This document shows, one piece after another, positions 11,575-55,975 of a stretch of DNA of 64,000 bases; the stretch's first letter is position 1; the number at the start of each line of letters is the position of its first letter. The DNA is from Candidula unifasciata. Taxonomy: Eukaryota; Mollusca; Gastropoda; Stylommatophora; Geomitridae. The stretch spans positions 351,001 through 415,000 of the forward strand of contig CAJHNH020003168.1 of the NCBI GenBank assembly GCA_905116865.2, in the 5' to 3' direction. The notes under the pieces were generated by a model, which did no database searches, had not been told where the DNA came from, and saw only the letters and a list, made by a program, of their open reading frames with translations. Made by a program: the position numbers and the translations under genes.

Positions 11575-12385
11575 GCACTCTCTAGGGCCAGTTTCTCCAT
11601 GTTTTTGTGGAGTGTTAACATCGCTGATGTGCTGAAATATACATCACGCGATATCAACGACATTGCAGAACACCCCTATAACCAAGGTGCCTAGGTGAAA
11701 AGTCAGGAACTATTAATTAGAAGTGAACTAATGTGAATATGGGCAGAGCGTGGGGAGATTAATGTTTACCTGTACCCAACAATGGACACAGACTGCAGTT
11801 TTAGCAAAATCAAAGCATACACAGGCACTAAATGCATGAGGTAGCAGTCAGAGGTGCCAACAAACTATCCAACACTAGAAATGTTCATCTTTGATGGAAG
11901 CAGCAATTATGATAGATCAGTAGTTGCACATGTAAGGTTCTCTGGCACCAGGCCTTTCATCAGCAGCACCAAGCGATGGAACTATATCATTTTAGCCTAT
12001 ATATGGAGGGAACTAACTATTATCGTCAGAAGCAAACAAATGACATTACTAAACATAGTAATTCTGCCTATTATCCACCATGTTGACTTGAAGTTCTCTT
12101 TGTAAGTTATTTTTCTTTCAAGGCGTATTCATTCATATATGTATCCACTTATAAATACTCTAAGTCTTGAAAGCGACACTGTTCAATTATGTTGATTCCA
12201 TTCAATATTGTCTTATCTTCATTCTCTTATCCAAGAAAATGAAACAACTGACACATGTGTCCGCTCTGTGAGAGTTACTTCCCATCTCATTCATGCTGCT
12301 GCCGGTCACAGGGCCTGTCCTATGTTGTGAGGGGTGTTATGACATGGCTTTGTTCTGCGTTATTTACAATGTTTGTGCGATGTTG
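11575..12385. other. No gene recognised
   Basis: An 83-codon open frame at 11854-12105 has no recognisable motif and no convincing splice sites. Nothing else was identified. Confidence 0.4.
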
Positions 12386-12389
12386 TATA

Positions 12390-12560
12390 ACTGAATTAGT
12401 TGTGATTAGGTTATGTGTTCCATACAGAATATTAACAATACATGCCACCAAAAGAACTGAAAATCACATCTGCAGTGCTGATGCGATTAAAGGAGACACG
12501 CAAATACTGTCTCGATCTACCGGCGACATTCTGCTAGGAATACCAGCACCTTTTGTAGCA
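12390..12560 (+). repeat. Dispersed repeat R3, copy 1
   Basis: Shares ordered blocks with 50160-50370 and 57008-57200: GTGATTAGGTTATGTG, GCCACCAAAAGAACTGAAAA, CTGCAGTGCTGATGCG, then GAGACACGCAAATACTGTC. The common frame would read like ...SAVLM...KETR.... It may be a retroelement ORF fragment, but the family is not identified. Confidence 0.55.
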
Positions 12561-12604
12561 AAAATATCTGATCTTGAAAAATTATATGATGCTTTAGTAT
12601 GAAC

Positions 12605-14230
12605 TGGATGAGATACAGTGAAATACAGCACCATGGTGTCATGATCTACAACTAGGATGCAATATCTGATTTCAGCTATTCCCCAATTATTCGTCTAACT
12701 GCACATAAAGGATGACGATAGTGACGAACTCAAGGATCATGAAATTGTCAATCGTATTCACTAACTTCTAAGCCATGAAGCCACAAACAATGATTAAAAT
12801 GAAGCAAATAATAGAATCCATTTAACAGAAATAAAAATCAGCTACACTCAATATAATCATTATCAAACGCAATAAATTGTGTAATCTATTGTTTACACCT
12901 TTTCTTTGTTTAAATTTACAATATGGAAAACATTACTTTGATAAATCCGAATATCAATAAATCGTTTGTTAAGAAAGAAAAAAAGGTTGTTTGTCTCGGT
13001 TATAGTACAGAATGTTTAAACAGGATATGTTCGGTATAATTACTACTAGTAACTATCTACTCTACTGGATGTTGCTGGAGGTAAGTGTAATTAAATTCTT
13101 ACTGAAATTTCTTACCAATAACAACAGATGAAGATAATCAATTATTACTATTATACTACTAAAGGTGTAATGCCGTAATCAATTCACCAATTTAATGAAA
13201 CAATCTAAATATTCACTGTACAATTTCTATGTTTATCACAACACAGAATGGTGTAAACAAAGCAATATTTGAAAAAATATAAATTACATAATAAAATTTA
13301 TAACTGTTCTAGTGTTCTAAATAAAAAATTATATAATATACAAAAAAATATATAATTACACATTACACAGAATTCAATGAACACTTTTATGTCTCAATAA
13401 CAATAATATAATCATAAAGGCCGAACAGGATATTTTTGTTTAAATTACTGCTAGCTACTGCTTAACTATTTTCTACTAGTATGTCAATAGTAATATTTAA
13501 CATTTATAAAAATGCAAGGCTAAAGTAAAACTATACAAAATGTAAACCAACCAAACACACATTTTAGCACACTAGTGAGGCAAAGGGGTGAGTCAGAGGA
13601 TGATTAATATCTCATTATATGAATAGGCATCCTGGGTTAATCATGAGCTAACAAATTGTAAACAATACAACACAATAACACACAAAACCCCGCAGTTTTT
13701 AAATACAAGGAAACTAAACTCTAAACTCTTTAACTTTAATATTAAATGCTGGATTTGTGTGGAGTTCACAAGGAAAACAAATGTGTTAAATTTACAATGT
13801 GGATTGAATTTCAGTTTGAATACACAAAAGACAGGCAAATGTAAGGCTGTTAGTGTTTGAACTGTTTGAGTTTGAAAGACGAGACAGATAATAGCTAGAT
13901 AAAGAAGACCGTTAAAAAAAAAATTCAAAAACTAAAACAGTACAAGATGTTTCTTTATTTATGTCTTTAGTTGTCACTAACTACAAAGTAATGATGTCAA
14001 AACATGCAATTATTTCGATTATTCATAGCATTATAATAATAGTTAACTAGTAACTAAGTGAGTAAAGTAATAATGTACACTATTTAGCTAAACTACAGTG
14101 CCAGTAGTAGTATAAATAAGTACTACTACTAATTACTAGTCAGTAGTTACTGTAGAACTATAGAAGAATAGATTGAGTACTACTCACACTGCTGAAAATA
14201 ATGAATTAGTGGTAATAACTCTAAACAAAA
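12605..14230. other. AT-rich stretch without genes
   Basis: Very AT-rich DNA without long open frames or recognisable repeats. It differs in composition from the CpG-containing segment that follows. Confidence 0.5.
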
Positions 14231-14389
14231 CGTGGCGATTGACTTACTCTGCATCTTCATACAACTAACTGAAACCAGAGAGTTCTGTTATTATTTTCAC
14301 AGAGACTTTATTCCAACCTGTGCCATAACACAGTTACAGGTTGCAGAAGGGAGAAATCATGATAGTAAATCCTTTGGTCCAGTAATGGT

Positions 14390-14645
14390 CAATCAAAGAC
14401 CGGGAACTGGGTTTCCGCTACTGGCTACACTTCCGTGTACACACGCTATTCGATTGGCACGGGAGTGGGAGCACATGCCGGGCTTGGAGGAGCAGCAGCA
14501 GGAGGAGGAGGATTAGGTGAGGGCTGCGGCGGGAGGGCGATTCAGAGTGGTGGAGGAGGGAGATACAAGAGAACGCGGTAAGGGGAGGTATTCCGGAAAT
14601 TATGTCGATCCGGGTCGTGATACTTAAAAAGTACGACTCAAACCA
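14390..14645. promoter_or_regulatory. CpG-rich segment, possible promoter
   Basis: GC and CpG density rise sharply here against AT-rich DNA on the left: CCGGGAACTGGGTTTCCGC, a CGATTGGCACGGG CCAAT-like site, and GGGCTGCGGCGGGAGGGCG. GGATTAGGTGAGGG near 14511 resembles a splice donor. It could be the promoter of an unrecognised gene, on either strand. This rests on composition only. Confidence 0.25.
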
Positions 14646-14660
14646 GGTATTGCTGTAGAG

Positions 14661-14925
14661 AGAGCCGCCGTGGTATCGCGGCTAGACGCTTGCCTGCGAA
14701 TCTTAATGTCGTGGGTTCAGATCGTGACTTTTTTTAAAGAATGACCTAGGCTCCCAGGTTAACCCAACCTTAAATGGGCACCAGACAAAAGTTCCTGGGA
14801 AATAAAGGCTTCCTGTGTGGTGTTCATCAATTCATCCACCCACTGGTCAATAAAATATAGGTCTTGCCCTAAATGCTTAATACGCTTAAAGGCGTGGGAT
14901 AGTGTCCGTTACTACTGTGTGGTAA
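14661..14925 (+). repeat. tRNA-derived SINE, family S1 (best-preserved head)
   Basis: The head reads GAGCCGCCGTGGTATCGCGG, then CTAGACGCTTGCCTGCGAAT, then GTGGGTTCAGATCG. The A-box and B-box positions are as in a tRNA, so it would have been transcribed by RNA polymerase III. It continues with CTCCCAGGTTAACCCAACC and AATATAGGTCTTGCCCTAAA. Confidence 0.8.
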
Positions 14926-14939
14926 AAAAAATTACTTGA

Positions 14940-15180
14940 AGGTCCATTTCTGACTACTCAAAGAGTTCTGCACGTAAAAAATTCCTTGGCAGTTGGAAAT
15001 CGAAAAGAGTAGCCTAACGGCGCTGCAGAATTTGGAGTTAAATATCTACCCAAAGTATTTCAGGATCCTAGCCGGTGCTACAGAGCCTGTGCACTGTGCT
15101 GGGCTTCTTCGGACTCAGACTTGAGTTATAATTAAGAACGGAGCATTTATGGGTTACTTAGTGATTAGAAAGGATTATCA
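14940..15180 (+). repeat. Dispersed repeat R5, copy 1
   Basis: Contains CTTGGCAGTTGGAAATCGAA, AAGAGTAGCCTAACGGCGCT, GAGTTAAATATCTACCCAAA and a GAACGGAGCATTTATGGGTT end. A closely similar copy lies at 51000-51385. An antisense copy lies at 37125-37270, and its 3' end alone recurs at 57972-58045. Confidence 0.75.
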
Positions 15181-15464
15181 TCACAGCACTCCGGACAGAT
15201 CCATAGGTGCTCCGATCTCCTCCTCAGAAGCTCCACAGGTGTAAAATGACTGATTAAACCTATTCTGTGTTAATTAATGAAACATCTTGTCCTCTTAGTG
15301 AAATGTTCATTTCTTGCAGCTCCAGACTGCACCCCCCATGTCCATCAGTCTAGACAGGGATATGGAGTCATGTTCTTTGGCGTGCTCCTCGGTACGGTAA
15401 CACACTTGAAACATCACTTCTGTCCAGTACTGGGCCAGCCATAGCTGGTTATGATATTGATCTG

Positions 15465-16195
15465 TTGTTCAAACTTCATACGGAATGCCTACAGAACCAC
15501 CTAAATCAAATTAGTAACAAAGGGGAGGAATATAATATGAAAATAAACACTACGAAGACAGAGACAATGGTGATAGGAAGACATCAAGACAATTTAGAAA
15601 TTAAATTAAAAAACAACACCCTGAGACAAACAGAGGAATTTAAGTATTTGGGAACAATTTTTACATCTGACGGAAAACTGGACAGAGAAATTAGCTCCAG
15701 ATGTGCCAAAGCTAGTCAAGTACTGGGTCAACTATATCCCCTGTTGACACACAAGCAGATACCTAGGAGTACTAAAGTGAACCTTATCAGAACTATTTTT
15801 TGGCCAACACTATGCTATCCATGCCAGACATGGACACTTACATCCTCCAATGAACGTAAAATTGTGACAACAGAAATGAAATGAAGAGCTGCAGGAGTTT
15901 CAAGGAAAGACAGAATACGAAATCATGAAATCAGACGAATGCTAGGAATAAAGCCAGTCTTAGTGGTTTGGACACCTAACAAGAATGCCCTGGTACTATC
16001 CGCCACAGCGAGTCACACTAAAACGTTACAACGGGTATAGAGCGAGTGGAAGACCTCGGAAAATATGGAGTGATGGCATTAAGTATCATTAAGAGCAGCC
16101 TTACAGAAATGAACATCAGTCTTAATAGTCCTCTTGACAGAGCTCATCAACGAACATTACATCTCCCCTCGACACTTCGATGAGGTACAAGGTGG
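15465..16195 (+). mobile_element. LINE reverse transcriptase C-terminal fragment
   Basis: The frame from 15465 reads NMKINTTKTETMVIGRHQD, FKYLGTIFTSDGKLDREIS, RCAKASQVLGQL, KVNLIRTIFWPTLCYPCQT and WTLTSSNERKIVTTEMK. These are the KTKxMV, FKYLG and YGxExWTL thumb motifs of LINE reverse transcriptases; here the usual YGCE is CYPCQ. The RT active-site YxDD lies upstream and is missing. A second, more diverged copy of the same family lies at 53640-54000. A (GAA)n run follows directly. Confidence 0.85.
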
Positions 16196-16305
16196 AAGAG
16201 AAGAAGAAGAAGAAGAAGAAGAAGAAGAAGAAGAAGAAGAAGAAGAAGAAGAAGAAGAAGAAGAAGAAGAAGAAGAAGAAGAAGAAGAAGAAGAAGAAGA
16301 AGAAG

Positions 16306-16335
<30 letters not shown>
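16196..16335. repeat. (GAA)n microsatellite
   Basis: About 46 perfect GAA/AAG triplets directly after the LINE fragment. The poly-Glu and poly-Lys frames across it are artefacts of the repeat. LINE and R1 tails in this window often end in AAGAAG, a likely seed for the expansion. Confidence 0.97.
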
Positions 16336-16336
<1 letters not shown>

Positions 16337-16689
16337 TAAAACTTCAAACTTTATTTATGTATGACAGTATTTACCTGATGATATTGCTGATGCTGGTCGT
16401 CCGTGTTTCTTTGAAAACCCTGACATCAAACATACTGACTCTCTCTCTGTCCCATTTTTCAGGACGATGACTTTATGTGGCTTTGCGGAGAGAATTCCAC
16501 AAAATGGCTTTGATGCTTTAAGAGGTCGTTTTGTTATGAATCGCTGGAACACTCTTAAAGCCATTGGGAACCGTTGCAACTGTTGGTTATTTGTTACTGT
16601 AGGTTGAAACCACGCGTTAACGCGCCAGTTTTTGAGCGGTGCTGTTAGGTTTCCCCAACACTTGTCGCAATCACTCACGTAAGTGCAAC

Positions 16690-17190
16690 AAGTTTGTTTC
16701 TAAAACAGTCAGCCTCTAAACCTTATGCTACAAATGTAACTGACTCACAGAGTATGTTGAGAAAGGTGAAAACAAGCATGTTTCGTGCAGAGTGGCAAGC
16801 GTCACTTCAGAGGTCCCGGGTAGTTAGCATCCTTTGGATATTCTGTCCCGGTTATACCGGTGTGTTGGGAAATTAGCAGGCAGTTAGACTGGCTGGTTCT
16901 GCACCACTTGGTGGTGAATTGATGTATGACAAGTTACATATTGTGAGGGCCCTTTGGGAGCGAGTGAACAGTGCGGAGGCGCAGATACATTATTATGGTC
17001 TACGGAGAATGACGCTACGAGGAGTTACCAGGGGATCTGACAGACACTCAACACTCAGGGGAAGGATGAGATGGATATACAATCAGACAGTTACTGGTAG
17101 CATCGGAATGCGAAGATGATGTCTGAGCACTTTTGGAAGTGTCCGGAGAGCTGTAATGTCGATTCTCAATTCTTCTTCTTCTGCATTCAT
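16690..17190 (+). mobile_element. RNase H-like retroelement fragment, copy 1
   Basis: The + frames read NVTDSQSMLRKVK (RNase H Asp in TDSQS), RAEWQASLQRSRVVSILWIF, PGYTGVLGN (counterpart of the GHSGVxGN motif), then ADRLAG-like AVRLAGSAPL, MYDKL and TLRGRMRWIYNQTVTGSIG. A stop replaces the residue after GVLGN. The 3' end matches the other copies (ATGTCGATTCTCAATTC). Confidence 0.75.
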
Positions 17191-17353
17191 CCTAAGATGT
17201 AATTGCGCTGTGTCCATTTACTGCATGGCTGCGATATTTGCACCTTTCGGCCAACACATCCGACTTCTGCGGGCATTTGTTGACCGGGTTAGCCTTCCCG
17301 GTTGATTCTCAGTTCAGCCTTAGGTTGAGTTGAAAGAACGAATGAATGAGTGA

Positions 17354-17917
17354 ATGAATGAATTCAAGAAAGAATCAACAACTGGCATTACTGCAATCGG
17401 GCCTCCTACACATGCTGCGCCTCTTTCTTTAGTAACCAATGAGGAGTTGACATGCAACAAGTCGTTGCAAAATTCTTCTCTATGTGCAGTTACTTTCATA
17501 TTTGTCCCAGTGAATGCAGGCGTTGTTAGTAAGGAGAGAGCAGGTAGAATGGCAGGTGCTGCATTAATTGAAGATAGCCGGCCCATTGATCACGGAGACA
17601 TTGTCATTGCCCTTGGAGAAATAGGACGTTCTGAGGAATTTAGAAGCAATGTGTCCGCATCACTGCTAATAATACGCGAACTAAGAGTAAAAATCGGCAC
17701 CGCCAAGCACAAGAAGCGCACCGGACGCACACGAAGTCCTGTTGACCAACATAGGACTGGTACTATTAACCGCACGACGCTGATGAATATGTTGAGCGGG
17801 GAATCTGAGCGCCTATGGATGTGTCCGGAGTGCTGGGAAGACAATCTAACTCATAACTCACATACTAATAGTAACAGCTGCAACCTGATTAGAAGTCAGC
17901 CTGTGTTCCCGCTCTAA
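17354..17917 (+). mobile_element. Open frame with RNase H-like C-terminal region of a retroelement
   Basis: A 187-codon open frame. FVPVNAGVVSKERAGRMAGA corresponds to the RNase H motif WxPGHxGVxGNExADxxAGxA, with the usual Gly-His pair changed to Val-Asn. The C-terminus has CPECWEDN, a Cys-x2-Cys stub. The first codons come from a local GAATGAAT repeat, so the ATG is probably not a real start. It looks like the last part of a non-LTR retrotransposon ORF2 whose catalytic residues have drifted. It could instead be an exapted domain, but there is no sign of splicing or a promoter. Confidence 0.6.
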
Positions 17918-17919
17918 GT

Positions 17920-18325
17920 GTTGAATATCTTCACCCCCCCCCTTTTTTTTCCGGTTGATAAGTCTTTCAGTGTATGGATTCCGTGTGTGTTTTGTTGCAC
18001 TGTCCATTTTTTTCTATAGGACCGTCACCACATCCGCTTTACCATAAAGTAGTTCACCGCACAGAGGAGCGGCAGTATCATCGTTACCTCGCACACATGA
18101 ATTTTCTAGATAGATTGACCACCCCCTCCCTCCCCACCCACGTCCTCCTCACCACCTTAAAAATGTTCTACACAAATAATTGGTTTGGGATGGGGGTGGG
18201 CGATGAGATTTGCGAGTACCTACTCCCACCCCACTCCCATTATTAGGGAGTATATACGTATACTCTCTTACACGAAGAAAGTTGACACTTCATATATTTT
18301 TTTTTTTCAATAACAAAGAGGGTGC
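17920..18325. other. No gene recognised
   Basis: C-rich and T-rich tracts near 17930-17950 and a T run near 18298. Nothing recognisable. Confidence 0.4.
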
Positions 18326-18329
18326 TAAA

Positions 18330-18740
18330 ATATTACATAGAACCTGTTATGCTGTATGGCAGTGAATCTTAGAATGTCAGCGAACAAATTAAGAAGAATT
18401 TGGAAGTAAGAGAGATGTGGTTTCTGAGACGAATGTTACGGCCAAAGTAACTAACAACGATTTCTTGAAAGAAGCTAATGAAAGTAGCTCTCTATATACA
18501 ACAATAAGAAAGAGACAAACACTGTTCTTTGGCCACACAATGAGAAGAGAGACATTGGAGAAAATCGTGACAACTGGAAAGGGAAAAGGGGTAGAGGGGA
18601 CCAAGAGAGCTGATGCTAGATAGGCTGAAACGATGGCATGGAGGGATATCATCAAGACAGCTGTTTCAGTCAACCAGGGACCGTGATCTGCGGAGACGCA
18701 TGACCGCCTACGCCAGTTGGCAGGGCCCATGATGATGAAA
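18330..18740 (+). mobile_element. LINE 3' end fragment
   Basis: + frames read VMLYGSES, MWFLRRMLR, RKRQTLFFGHTMRRETLE and KIVTTGKGKG, and the copy ends near CCCATGATGATGA. This is the C-terminal YGSExW, FxRRM, FxGHxMRR set of the same group as 18780-19100 and 25545-26345. Stops interrupt it. Confidence 0.78.
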
Positions 18741-18779
18741 AAGCTTTGTTTGTGTCTGATTGCAACACAATTTTCTGAT

Positions 18780-19100
18780 CATCTTTATTTATTAGTGTCA
18801 TAATAGGACATTGAAAGAAGTGTCCTGAAAGAAACCCACGAAGAGAACTGATTGCCCACATCAGAAAGAGACAATCTTCATTCTTTTGTCATGTGATGAG
18901 AAGGAGAATACTAGAGTACATCGTGACTGTAGGAAAGTTGGAGGTGAGGAGGGACAGAAAGAGACCGAGAGAACAGATGCTGGACAGTTTGACAGCGTGA
19001 TGTTGAAGATTATGTGTCAAAAATGATTGAAAATACTCGAGACAAAAGGTTGTGGACTACCAATGCCACAAGGCATGGACTCTAAGAAGAAGAAGTAGGG
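18780..19100 (+). mobile_element. LINE 3' end fragment, tandem to the previous one
   Basis: Reads IRKRQSSFFCHVMRRRILE, YIVTVGKLEVRRDRKRPRE and ends TAAGAAGAAGAAG at 19082-19096. It is a second truncated copy of the same family in the same orientation, about 40 bp after the first. Confidence 0.78.
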
Positions 19101-19149
19101 CATGCCTTTTGAAGAAATTTTCTTATCAAACATAGGCAAGCCTATACTT

Positions 19150-19192
19150 ATAGTGGTGGTGGTCTTGGTGGTGGTGGTGGTGGTGGTGGTGG
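19150..19192. repeat. (GGT)n microsatellite
   Basis: A run of GGT triplets with one interruption (TCTTGG). Confidence 0.9.
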
Positions 19193-19235
19193 AGTCCAAA
19201 TAAAAAGTTATGCTGCTTAACTAGGAATGTGGCTT

Positions 19236-19440
19236 CCTCAGAGGAGCGGTCGAAGGGTTAGAACGATGAGCTTTCAAGCGGGAGACTCAGGTTCGAATCC
19301 TCGGTAAGGCTGGGGATTTTTTTTCTGTCGGGGGTAAGATAAAACCTCCACCTGCACAGTCGTGGCGACAGCACTAGCTATGCGGTCGAAAATCCTCAAA
19401 GGGCCCTCTGCCTACAGCGCAAAAGTGGTAACATAAAGGC
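19236..19440 (+). repeat. tRNA-derived SINE, family S2
   Basis: The head contains GAACGATGAGCTTTCAAGCG, then GGAGACTCAGGTTCGAATCC, a near-perfect B box. It continues with GGGGTAAGATAAAACCTCC and GCACAGTCGTGGCGACAGC. An antisense copy of the same family is at 36370-36573. Confidence 0.75.
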
Positions 19441-20129
19441 AGTAATTGGCGATACTGCATTAAGAGGAGTACGTTTCAGATTACAATTTGTGGAAGATTA
19501 TTCTAAGCATAGGCGTGTGAAAATGCAAGCTCTAACAAATTCTGAGGTGAATTTGGCCTGGTTGTCAAGCATGTCTTCTACTTGCTCAAAATGGTTGAAG
19601 TCAGTTGAAATTACTGACCATAGACGAAGAATGTTTATGTTGTTCTGCAACCTAAATTCAGTGGTACTGACGCTCGATGAGGGGTTGGATTGTCGTGTGT
19701 AAAAGTCTTGTCTGCGAGGTCTGGAAAATGGCATAAAATATGGTGTCAGAACATTGTGCCTGGGCCTAGTGACGTTCCCCCATACGGTACCAGCTGTGGT
19801 CTACCATTTTCTGTTATTCCTCCTCATACGATGGTACTGCCCCCCAACCAAAGTTCAAAGCCTTTCCATCATAAATCTCGAATCATGTGAGAACATGACA
19901 AGCTGCCATTGCCTTCGAGGCTATCTGACATGTACATTTGCTCACTGAAGTCTTTTATGGATGTGGCGTGGCTGAAGTCGAGGGCGTTTTACACGTTGGA
20001 GTGGATGTACGTTTCTTTCCTTCAAACTACGTTCAGAGAAACATGTTTGTGTCTGCTGTCTTTTGAGCAGAATAGAAGCGATTCCGCAAATAAATAGGCC
20101 ATAACTTTGCTTTGTCACTTATGGTCTTC

Positions 20130-20345
20130 CTTATTATTATGGTCTAGAGAAAATGAGGAATCTGGGTGTAACCAGAGGGTCTGGCCGGCTCACTAAACTC
20201 AGAGAAAAGGCAAGACAGACAATTAACCAGATTTTAACCAGTACCATCAGTACTAGAACTCTGCGCTTGCTGCTGAAGATGAGAATGGAGCATGCATGGG
20301 AATTTCCTGAGTGCTGTGATGTCAATTCTTGACTCAACTCAAATC
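20130..20345 (+). mobile_element. RNase H-like retroelement fragment, 3' part
   Basis: Matches the 3' parts of the copies at 31620 and 49320 (reverse): GGGTGTAACCAGAGGGTCTG, GAACTCTGCGCTTGCTGCTG, AAGATGAGAATGGAGCATGC, then GAGTGCTGTGATGTCAATTC. 19440-20125 holds nothing I recognise. Confidence 0.65.
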
Positions 20346-20544
20346 ATGGTCTTTCTGGTCTTGGGAGGTCTCAGGTGGCTCCAATTAGCAGAAAACATTG
20401 TTGCAGTCAATAGACTGTTAATCGGGAGAAGGAAATGTTCGTGCAACACTAGAAGTTCTTGTACCAGCATTTACGTAGCATATGATGGGATTTCTTTCTC
20501 ACTCAGTGAGTAGCGGCTTGATGCTATGTTATTTTTTTTTTCAC

Positions 20545-20710
20545 AGTCGTCGTCACTCCGCATTGGGCATTCCCAGGCGAGCTCAGTCCTCCGATGCAGC
20601 AGCCACTCCAGGGTACCACTACTAACTGTTCCTCAGAGGAGTTGGTTAAGATGTATTATATCTCGGCCTGTGTAAGTGCGTAGATTCAGGTGAGAGATTC
20701 AATTTGCTCT
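20545..20710 (+). repeat. Dispersed repeat R4, copy 1
   Basis: Shares GCTCAGTCCTCCGATGCAGC and CCACTCCAGGGTAC with 37040-37080. It also shares a GAGAAGTTGGTTATAATGT-like block with 37279-37300. The type of element is unknown. Confidence 0.5.
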
Positions 20711-21080
20711 AAGTATGACATTGTCTACGTGCCACTTATATGACAAGCATCTGTCGATTTTTCTGTCAATGTATTCCATCGTCTTCATTCTCTCGAAGTC
20801 TATACGACACATACTTATAAATGGTGACGGTGTACTGCCAATGTGTATGGCACGGTGCTAGCACAGTAGTTAATTCAAATGTAACGATGGTTAGAAAAAA
20901 AAATCAACTCAGTCCACGTGACTGAACAGTATGAACATGTCCTTTGAGCAAGATGACAAATAAGTACTGTCCACGGCTTTACCATTTTTAAGTAAGTAAC
21001 ATGTGAAAATTAAATCAAATCTGAGTGAGTCATTTTCAAAATATACGCTTTTAAAAAGTGGTAACTTTCTTTCAAAAAGA

Positions 21081-21084
<4 letters not shown>

Positions 21085-21116
<32 letters not shown>
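21085..21116. repeat. (GT)n microsatellite
   Basis: About 16 GT dinucleotides. It lies about 180 bp upstream of the AARSD1 start codon, so it may fall in the promoter or 5' UTR. Confidence 0.95.
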
Positions 21117-21119
<3 letters not shown>

Positions 21120-21292
21120 GAGTGTTATGGATTCAAACCTTTCTCAATTAGTAGAAATATTATATTCACTACTCAGCCGTTGAGAGCAGAATAGCGTCCG
21201 GGTCAAAAGTCAAACCGGTTGATGTAACTCAGGGTAACAGTTCTGCTATATATTTTTTTTCTTTTACAATTTCAAGTATTTACACTTCGGAA

Positions 21293-53628
<32,336 letters not shown>

Positions 53629-53639
53629 ACGATGTTTGT

Positions 53640-54235
53640 CAGAATATGTTCTAGCACAAAGTTAGTTGATCTGATTTTTATACAGGGTCAAGAGTCATGT
53701 TTCCCTAGAGTTTTAACTGTTATTATAAAAATAGTAGTTAGTGTATTTATATATATTCTTACCAATGCTATGCTATCGATGTCAGTCATGGACATTGCCT
53801 TCAGAAGACAGAAAGAAAATAGTCACGACAGAACTGAAATGTTAACGTACTATGCTGGGTATAACAAGGAAAGATCGACTTATGAATGGGGATATTAGGA
53901 GGAGAGTCGGCACAGAACCAATACTGAACTTTATGGGTAGACAACAAATCAAATGGTTTGGCCATGTAACAAGATTGGCATCAGACCCGACACCACAGAT
54001 AGCATAATAATATTAATAATAATAATAAATATAATATTATACGCATACAGCGATAACAGAGCCAGAGGTCAACCACACAGAAGATGAACCACAAAAATGT
54101 CACACTGGAAAGTACTTCATACAAAGTGAACAGAAGGGCCTGCTCTCAAGGGCCTGCTCTAGAGATTTCTTCATGCCCTGACGCTGCGAGGCATCCCAAG
54201 AGTAGTGCAAAGAAGAAGAAGATATGTGTGGTGTC
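53640..54235 (+). mobile_element. LINE fragments directly downstream of AARSD1
   Basis: 53640-54000 is a diverged copy of the 15465 family (CTATGCTATCGATGTCAGTC, then AGAAAATAGTCACGACAGAA, then IKWFGHVTRLASD). 54060-54225 is another tail (GCGAGGCATCCCAAGAGTAG, then AAGAAGAAGAAG). 54236-55650 shows only a TC-rich tract at 54865-54912. Confidence 0.7.
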
Positions 54236-54879
54236 TCAAAATGTTCACAAAAGTTTGATGTTTTAAACTTATTTAGATATGAGTGCTTATTTTAGCTCTG
54301 CTGGTGACTAGATGGTATTCACTCTCCTGCAAAGTTTTTTGAACCGTGTCCAGAGTTATAGTTGAAATTGCTGCAGCCACTCTCTGGATGTTTGTCATCT
54401 TCTCAGCGCTGTTTTTAAGCCTCATGGTCACACAAGGTCACACGAAACTGTAAACTTTTCTGAACATTTTAATATGCCACTCGTGAATATCAATTAACTA
54501 TGTCTTTTAAAATAAAAGTGTAAAATTATGGCAATCATTCTTGATGACCCAGTGTTTAGAATTTCAATAACAAGGGCACTAACAATATACAGTGCTATTT
54601 AGAATGATAGATACACTTTCATTCATGTATATTTTTTTGAATATTCGTTATATAATTATAATATACATACAGGAGAGAGGGGAAGTTGTAAAGTTTTGAA
54701 TCATACTGCAAGAGCGCAGCTGCATAACCAGCCATTTGACTGGGAATGTTCATGCCACCAAGGACCTTTCACTTCAGTTAAAAGTAAGATGGCCACCGTG
54801 CAGCAGACGGCAGCCATATTGAACATCAGTAACATCTGTAAGATTCTGAAAATCAGACCTTCCTCTTTTTCTCTCTCTT

Positions 54880-54910
<31 letters not shown>

Positions 54911-55649
54911 TATTTGTATATTCAAGGAAATATACATAAATAAAAACGCATCCATCATTTTGAGAAGCCCTGTATATTGCCAGTGTTCTCATTGAAATTC
55001 TAAACACAGGGTCATCAAGAATGATTGCCCAGATTATGAATCAGCTACATTATAATCAGTAATTATGATCAATTTTGAATTTATTGTTACTTCTCACTCT
55101 CCATTCCCCGCTGTTTGCAGCATTGGTGGGTCGAAAGATTCGTCGCAAGACTGTTTAAAAAAATGTGTATTGGCCTAATCTCTTTTAGTTGTTTCCAGGC
55201 TTCAAAGTCATATAAGACTGTGTGTGTGTGGTCATTTATTCAAGAGATAAGTTTAAGATTCTTCCACAGCATATTATCTGCTAGACTCTGACCATATGAT
55301 TGATAGGAATTGGGTCTTAGTTTGATGTCCGACAATAAAAAGGCACCTGCTGGAATTTAATGAAGGTTGTAAATGAATGGGCAGTCCAGTCCTATATGAT
55401 GTCAATAACAGGATATACATGGTTAATCTGAGACTTTCCTGGTAAGCTTAAAGTATGACAATGGACTGTGTAATTGGTATTTTCACATCATAGGATTAAT
55501 TTTTCTGCGGGAAAAAAAAAGGTTGGTTTACGCTGTGTAGAGTATAAGAGATGACATACAGGAACATATGCCAGGCTATAACTTGAACAATGAAAAGTTA
55601 ATGTCTACGTAGTTTACATTCGCAGTGTAAAAACTTGATTCTGAATTAT

Positions 55650-55975
55650 GTTTGGGTGATGCCCTTATGTTAGTTTTTTCACCATTCTTGTTTTTGTTTT
55701 ATCTCTTTCTCTTATTTTGCTTTTTTTCCTCCTCACCTTTATCCGTCTCTTCTTCTTCTTCCTCTTCTTCTTCTTATGCTTATTTCTTTTCCTCCTCCTC
55801 CTCTTTTCTTCTTCTTCTCCTTCTTCAGCTTCTTCTTCTGCTTATTTCTCTTCCTTCTCCTCTTCCTCTTTCACTTCTGCTTCTTTCTCTTACTACTCTT
55901 GATCTTTCTCTTCTTCTTCCTCCATGTTCACCTCTTCCCGTTCCTCTTTCTCTCATTCTCTGTTATTTAAGTGTT
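55650..55975. repeat. TTC/TCC-rich low-complexity tract
   Basis: Long mixed polypyrimidine stretch. All open frames in it are Ser/Leu/Phe repeats. A (TG)n run lies at 56155-56204. Confidence 0.9.

Noticed and set aside
14661..14735. A functional tRNA gene
   Set aside because: A and B boxes are good, but the arms do not close into a tRNA fold and the sequence continues into the S1 SINE body. The same reasoning applies to 19236, 25325 and 56457.
16134..16470. Poly-Glu and poly-Lys frames
   Set aside because: Produced by the (GAA)n run.
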